Assembly: GCA_002433065.1 (NCBI GenBank)
Contig: DJHK01000024.1
Coordinates: 1-16,448 of the forward strand
DNA from: Chloroflexi bacterium UBA6622
GTDB lineage: Bacteria; Chloroflexota; UBA11872
DNA: 16,448 nt
Direction: 5' to 3'
Shown here: piece by piece, positions 14,072 to 16,448 of the stretch
How the letters are laid out: the number at the start of each line of letters is the position of its first letter
Position numbering within the stretch: position 1 is the stretch's first letter
The notes under the pieces: generated by a model
The model's input: only the letters and a program-made list of their open reading frames with translations
The model's database searches: none
Told to the model about the DNA's origin: nothing
Position numbers and translations under genes: made by a program

Positions 14072-15731
14072 CAAAATCATCTAACGGCATTTCTTCTATG
14101 TTCTGAGCTAGGTGTCCTCCCGAATCTATAAAAACATCGGTGGGCCTGATCTTTAAGTCATCTTTCAATTCCCTCGCTACCTCGGGAAAGGTTCCGACTA
14201 CTTTTATATCAACATCGTCTGGAATGCTGGTGAGTACGTTTGTGCCATCAGTGGGTGTTTCCGATATCTCAGGAACGGGCGCCTGGGAACCGTATCCTGA
14301 CCCAACGGTCTCGGGGAAAATAAACAGGTCGTCAACCGAATAAGAAATCCATTCGATCGTCTTTTCGTATCTTTTGAGTTGTTCAGAGGCAACAAATTGT
14401 TCATAACCATAAAACTCAGTCAGAGGGGTCAACCGACCCAGATTGGCACCCTCGCCTTCTTGGTGCTTCTCAAGGTTCGCGAATAGCGTGTTTTGCTGTT
14501 CCACATCATCGGTGTACTGGCCAATAAACACATCCTCCTGAGAGCCAGGCTCAAGCACGGTGACAAAATCAGTTTTGTCTTTTCGCCACGTCTTCCCAAC
14601 AATGTTCCCTGTGTGAATGACCGCCCGAATACGAAGTCCTCTCCTGCCGATTTCCGTCTCGTACAACTCCTTTTCAGCTCCGAGAGCCTGGATAATGTGC
14701 TCCGGAAGAACGAGAATTGCAGCACCATGCGTATCCAGACGGCTAAGGGCCCAGCGCATTGGTCGAAAGGTTGATTCGTTCAGGGCGTACCGCATCTGCT
14801 GCGACAGGCTGGCCCCCTGATTCGGAAGAGCGTTATGGGGTTCCGTTCCAGCAACATAGGAGGACATATGACTCACGATAAGGTCGTACTGCCCCCGTTC
14901 TCCTAAGCCATATTTCGGTGGTTCGGGATCAATACCTTGCATGGGTCCGAAGATTGAGATCCGGTCTCCTATCTTGTGAAATGACCCAACGTCAGCATTT
15001 CCATGAACCGTGGTCGCCTGAACCTCTTCGGCTACAGCCTCAAGCAATGTAGGGCCACCACAGTACGGATCGAGCACGCTGTCAGCGGGATACAAGGCAG
15101 CAATCTTGGCAACGAAGTTGAAAAACGGCCGTAAGTGCTGCTGTTGTCGACGAGTTTCATCGAAGAACATATCCAGAGCTTTAGGGTTTGGACGTAGATC
15201 TATTCCTTCGTCGAGTCGAGCGGGTTGGACAGAATTCCATTGCCAGTCCACTCCTATCGACTCGAGACGCTTCCTGCGGTCAGCGGAAAGCTTCCCTGTC
15301 TCGGCTAACTTCTCTTGCCGCGCCGACCACTCCCCCAACGGGTGTCCCCACTTGGTGACATGATCCAGTGGCACTGTAAGTGCGGTCCCGATCTCCTCGA
15401 AAAGTGTTTTAAGTGCCTCGAACCCACGCTCCCATTCGGACTGGACCGGATCCCACGTCCACCCCAGGATCGCATCAAGCCTCTCAATCCGATTCTGGGG
15501 TTGGTGGCCTCTTTCATGTTCATGCCGCTGAAAAAGAACCCATCGACCGAGCCCAAAGCCGTCGCCGGTTGAATAGTTAATAGGAGGCTGCGCATGGTCA
15601 TGCTTGACGACATACGCGCACAAAGCGTTGTAGCCCAGATCCCAGTCAGGGAACGAGTTGGAATCAACCGCTGGAACCAACCATGGATCAGCTGGATCAG
15701 GTGCGTCAGGCGGGTCCGTGGGTACCGACAT
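12840..15731 (-). CDS. HA-repeat / inactive HsdM-like methyltransferase / HsdS-like / putative HEPN fusion, long paralog
   Basis: A 963-aa fusion. Two HA repeats (about 30-95 and 100-163) match repeats 2 and 3 of the short paralog. Residues about 180-400 look like an HsdM-type N6-adenine methyltransferase: motif I VLDPYCGGPTLL (219-230), then QYDLIVSHMSSY (281-292) where NPP[FY] is expected, then GAAILVLPEHII (336-347). The loss of NPP[FY] and the altered glycine loop suggest it does not methylate and may only bind SAM or DNA. Residues about 450-635 resemble an HsdS half-subunit (FFVEWAKNSRIG, PIYLPALDEQRRIL). Residues about 660-840 are helical with LRNKYPAHGG, an R-N-x4-H motif (Arg801, Asn802, His807). 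The C-terminal part matches the short paralog throughout. The ATG has no clear Shine-Dalgarno. Inferred to be a DNA-sensing RNase effector; no named family fits. Confidence 0.8.
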   Translation of the reverse strand: MSVPTDPPDAPDPADPWLVPAVDSNSFPDWDLGYNALCAYVVKHDHAQPPINYSTGDGFGLGRWVLFQRHEHERGHQPQNRIERLDAILGWTWDPVQSEWERGFEALKTLFEEIGTALTVPLDHVTKWGHPLGEWSARQEKLAETGKLSADRRKRLESIGVDWQWNSVQPARLDEGIDLRPNPKALDMFFDETRRQQQHLRPFFNFVAKIAALYPADSVLDPYCGGPTLLEAVAEEVQATTVHGNADVGSFHKIGDRISIFGPMQGIDPEPPKYGLGERGQYDLIVSHMSSYVAGTEPHNALPNQGASLSQQMRYALNESTFRPMRWALSRLDTHGAAILVLPEHIIQALGAEKELYETEIGRRGLRIRAVIHTGNIVGKTWRKDKTDFVTVLEPGSQEDVFIGQYTDDVEQQNTLFANLEKHQEGEGANLGRLTPLTEFYGYEQFVASEQLKRYEKTIEWISYSVDDLFIFPETVGSGYGSQAPVPEISETPTDGTNVLTSIPDDVDIKVVGTFPEVARELKDDLKIRPTDVFIDSGGHLAQNIEEMPLDDFVWQLRLNPKVTFPKFFVEWAKNSRIGDLTLDIARGYAGFDTEALRDVPIYLPALDEQRRILEIKTRLGEVQAEVEQAEAALWSGSEQANAIHDVAARYARPAKPEQKREDWIESLPYPLASTLSLAIRRATSNREWNDYLFRFFETLAGFLAIVHLSAFRSSSEAWARYGPDLEKALQRYAFEDAPSFGVWKAITEFLSTRFRKSPEDLTENENDLRSTIYHTQEETVLTMLTDSRIRSVLDTVVPLRNKYPAHGGLIDDSQERLLREELDSQLEIVRTVFGTTWEKYELILAGSSDFINGVRYYDVERIVGDNRTFEKARRVINEDLQRDSLFLYDPIAQTALELLPLIRIGPAPQSQVVACYLYNGREGAARRFKSNEFPQEGNISELFPTVDHTFEHLFEFEEEPEG

Positions 15732-15775
15732 CGGACAACTGTCGAATCTCGTGCTGTGTTTTATTCAAAACGGAT

Positions 15776-15787
15776 CGTCAGTATGCC
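15776..15787 (-). promoter_or_regulatory. Conserved upstream element GGCATACTGACG, copy 2
   Basis: Second copy of the 12-base element, ending 44 bp before the ATG of the long paralog. On the plus strand both copies are preceded by AAAAC and a few variable bases. Same interpretation and uncertainty as copy 1. Confidence 0.5.
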
Positions 15788-15842
15788 CTGTTTTTCTGAT
15801 TAAGAGCATTAAGGTGTGTCCACCTGCCGTAGCATTTGTTCA

Positions 15843-15917
15843 GGCCCCGTAGCTCAGTGGATAGAGCATTGGTTTCCTAAACCATGCGCCCCGGTTCGAG
15901 TCCGGGCGGGGCTGCCA
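15843..15917 (+). tRNA. tRNA-Arg (anticodon CCT), CCA encoded
   Basis: Folds as a complete cloverleaf. Acceptor GGCCCCG pairs with CGGGGCT (first pair G-U). The D-stem is GCTC/GAGC. The anticodon arm TTGGT/ACCAT (outermost T-T mismatch) carries loop TTCCTAA with anticodon CCT at 15876-15878. The T-arm is CCCGG-TTCGAGT-CCGGG, followed by discriminator G and CCA at 15915-15917. It would decode AGG. It is transcribed divergently from the long HA/HEPN gene. tRNA-Arg(CCT) genes are frequent integration targets for mobile elements, but this copy is intact. Confidence 0.92.
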
Positions 15918-15920
15918 CTC

Positions 15921-15965
15921 GCTTACAGAAGAGGGTCACGGGTTCGCATCCCGTCTTCCGCTCCA
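15921..15965 (+). pseudogene. tRNA 3'-end fragment, putative attachment-site scar
   Basis: Directly after the tRNA-Arg CCA lies the 3' half of another tRNA: an anticodon-loop-like CTTACAG, a T-arm ACGGG-TTCGCAT-CCCGT (15938-15954), acceptor strand CTTCCGC, discriminator T and CCA (15963-15965). No matching 5' half (GCGGAAG plus a D-arm) is present, so it is not a working tRNA. The T discriminator and CTTCCGC strand suggest a tRNA-Gly parent, whereas the loop reads like TAC (Val); parent identity is open. Such 3' tRNA pieces are typical att-site duplicates left by tyrosine-recombinase integration. No partner copy or integrase lies in the window. Confidence 0.6.
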
Positions 15966-16010
15966 CAAGCTCTTGCAGACAGGGCAACTGGTCCATGCTC
16001 CCCCTATGTC

Positions 16011-16325
16011 TTATAAACGAGTTACCTGGCTAGGACCTTCCAAAACATCAAATCCTTTATCCGACAAGTTCGTAAAGCTGGGATTATTCGCTAAGGCCTG
16101 AGCGTAGAGTTCACTGCCTCGATAAGCTTCACAAGCTTCTTGACTCTCCCAGTAATACACGCCACCGTAGGTATTGTTGGCTTCGTCACTTAGCCACGCC
16201 TTTGAGATCAACCCGGGAAGCTGGGCGAAATTTGGCGCGACCTCATCTGCAACACCCATAAAATCATCTCGGGTAATACCCTCAAGATTAAAGTTGATGA
16301 CCTGAATGTATCTGACCTTGCTCAT
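16011..16325 (-). CDS. YdhR/ABM-like small monooxygenase-family protein
   Basis: A 104-aa soluble protein with an AAGGGGAAC ribosome-binding site before the ATG. The order of segments resembles E. coli YdhR (PF08803, dimeric alpha-beta barrel): an N-terminal beta strand (VRYIQVINFNL), a helix, LPGLISKAWLSDEANN, the strand YGGVYYWES, the helix QEACEAYRGSELYAQ, and FDVLEGPSQ near the end. These ferredoxin-like proteins are related to antibiotic-biosynthesis monooxygenases, but the substrate is usually unknown. It lies beyond the tRNAs and is transcribed toward them. It is probably chromosomal flank and not part of the defence system. TGTAAT on the minus strand at 16361-16356 is a possible -10 with no convincing -35. 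Confidence 0.75.
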   Translation of the reverse strand: MSKVRYIQVINFNLEGITRDDFMGVADEVAPNFAQLPGLISKAWLSDEANNTYGGVYYWESQEACEAYRGSELYAQALANNPSFTNLSDKGFDVLEGPSQVTRL

Positions 16326-16425
16326 CTAGTTCCCCTTTCCCTTTTTCACGGTGCAATTACATGCAAACAAAGGGCCTGTCGCCTGCTTGCACTTAATGCT
16401 TCGGACCGTCGGGTTGCCTGGATTC

Positions 16426-16446
16426 GACGATCGATAAACGATCGTC
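16426..16446. repeat. Perfect 8-bp inverted repeat at window end
   Basis: GACGATCG and CGATCGTC flank a 5-base spacer ATAAA. The repeat is symmetrical and lies about 100 bp upstream of the YdhR-like gene. It may be an operator or a hairpin of a gene beyond the window; there is no T-run visible before the sequence ends. Confidence 0.4.
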
Positions 16447-16448
16447 AA

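Noticed and set aside
15921..15965. Functional second tRNA
   Set aside because: No 5' acceptor strand or D-arm precedes it, and the anticodon stem does not pair on its 5' side.
15816..16016. Plus-strand 66-codon open frame
   Set aside because: It runs through the tRNA-Arg and the tRNA fragment; its GPVAQWIEH and SRVRIPSSAP stretches are typical spurious translations of tRNA genes.
1..16448. CRISPR array, insertion sequence or integrase
   Set aside because: No regularly spaced direct repeats, transposase DDE motifs or tyrosine/serine recombinase motifs were seen on either strand.

Overview
The window is a bacterial defence island, about 15.5 kb long, set between pieces of ordinary chromosomal sequence. 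The host looks like a moderately GC-rich bacterium with tRNA genes that encode their own CCA. Actinobacteriota or Chloroflexota are my guess, but nothing here settles the taxon. Base composition is uneven: 12481-12540 (inside the oxidase gene) is 36/60 G+C, while 14101-14160 (inside the large defence gene) is 27/60. No integrase, transposase or CRISPR array is visible.

Left edge (1-251, minus): the N-terminus of a FAD-dependent oxidoreductase that runs off the window. Nothing clear was found in the divergent gap 252-501.

Module A (502-9280) is a restriction-modification locus built around a MORC-like ATPase. A plus-strand pair encodes a 5-cytosine DNA methyltransferase and a short MutY/MIG-like base-excision glycosylase. 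A convergent minus-strand operon encodes, in order of transcription, a MORC-like GHKL ATPase (about 770 aa), an Mrr-nuclease/SF2-helicase fusion and a separate PD-(D/E)xK-type nuclease. The three minus-strand genes are packed 0-11 bp apart. A divergent plus-strand gene encodes a sigma-70 region 4-like protein with winged-helix-like segments. A near-perfect 29-bp palindrome lies in the gap between this gene and the operon. The set matches the MORC/MutL-homologue R-M systems described by comparative genomics (Iyer, Abhiman and Aravind 2008): methylate self DNA, repair deaminated 5mC, and let ATPase, helicase and nucleases attack unmodified DNA.

Module B (9395-15731, minus) is the most unusual part. 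It holds two paralogous large proteins of 715 and 963 aa. Both have N-terminal helicase-associated (HA) repeats, a segment like a type I R-M specificity (HsdS) half-subunit, and a C-terminal alpha-helical region with a shared R-N-x4-H motif suggestive of a HEPN ribonuclease. The longer one also carries an HsdM-like N6-adenine methyltransferase domain whose catalytic NPP[FY] motif is replaced by H-M-S-S, so it is probably a pseudo-enzyme. A GC-richer amino-acid oxidase gene of the DAO/ThiO family (11687-12817, plus) lies between the two paralogs. My inference is that the two proteins are DNA-sensing, RNA-cleaving effectors or guards working beside Module A. I know of no named system with this architecture.

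Right edge: an intact tRNA-Arg(CCT) at 15843-15917 is followed at once by a 3' fragment of a different tRNA (15921-15965), a plausible att-site scar. Then comes a small YdhR/ABM-like protein (16011-16325, minus) and a perfect inverted repeat at the window end. The gaps 9281-9394, 12818-12839 and 15966-16010 show nothing I can support.
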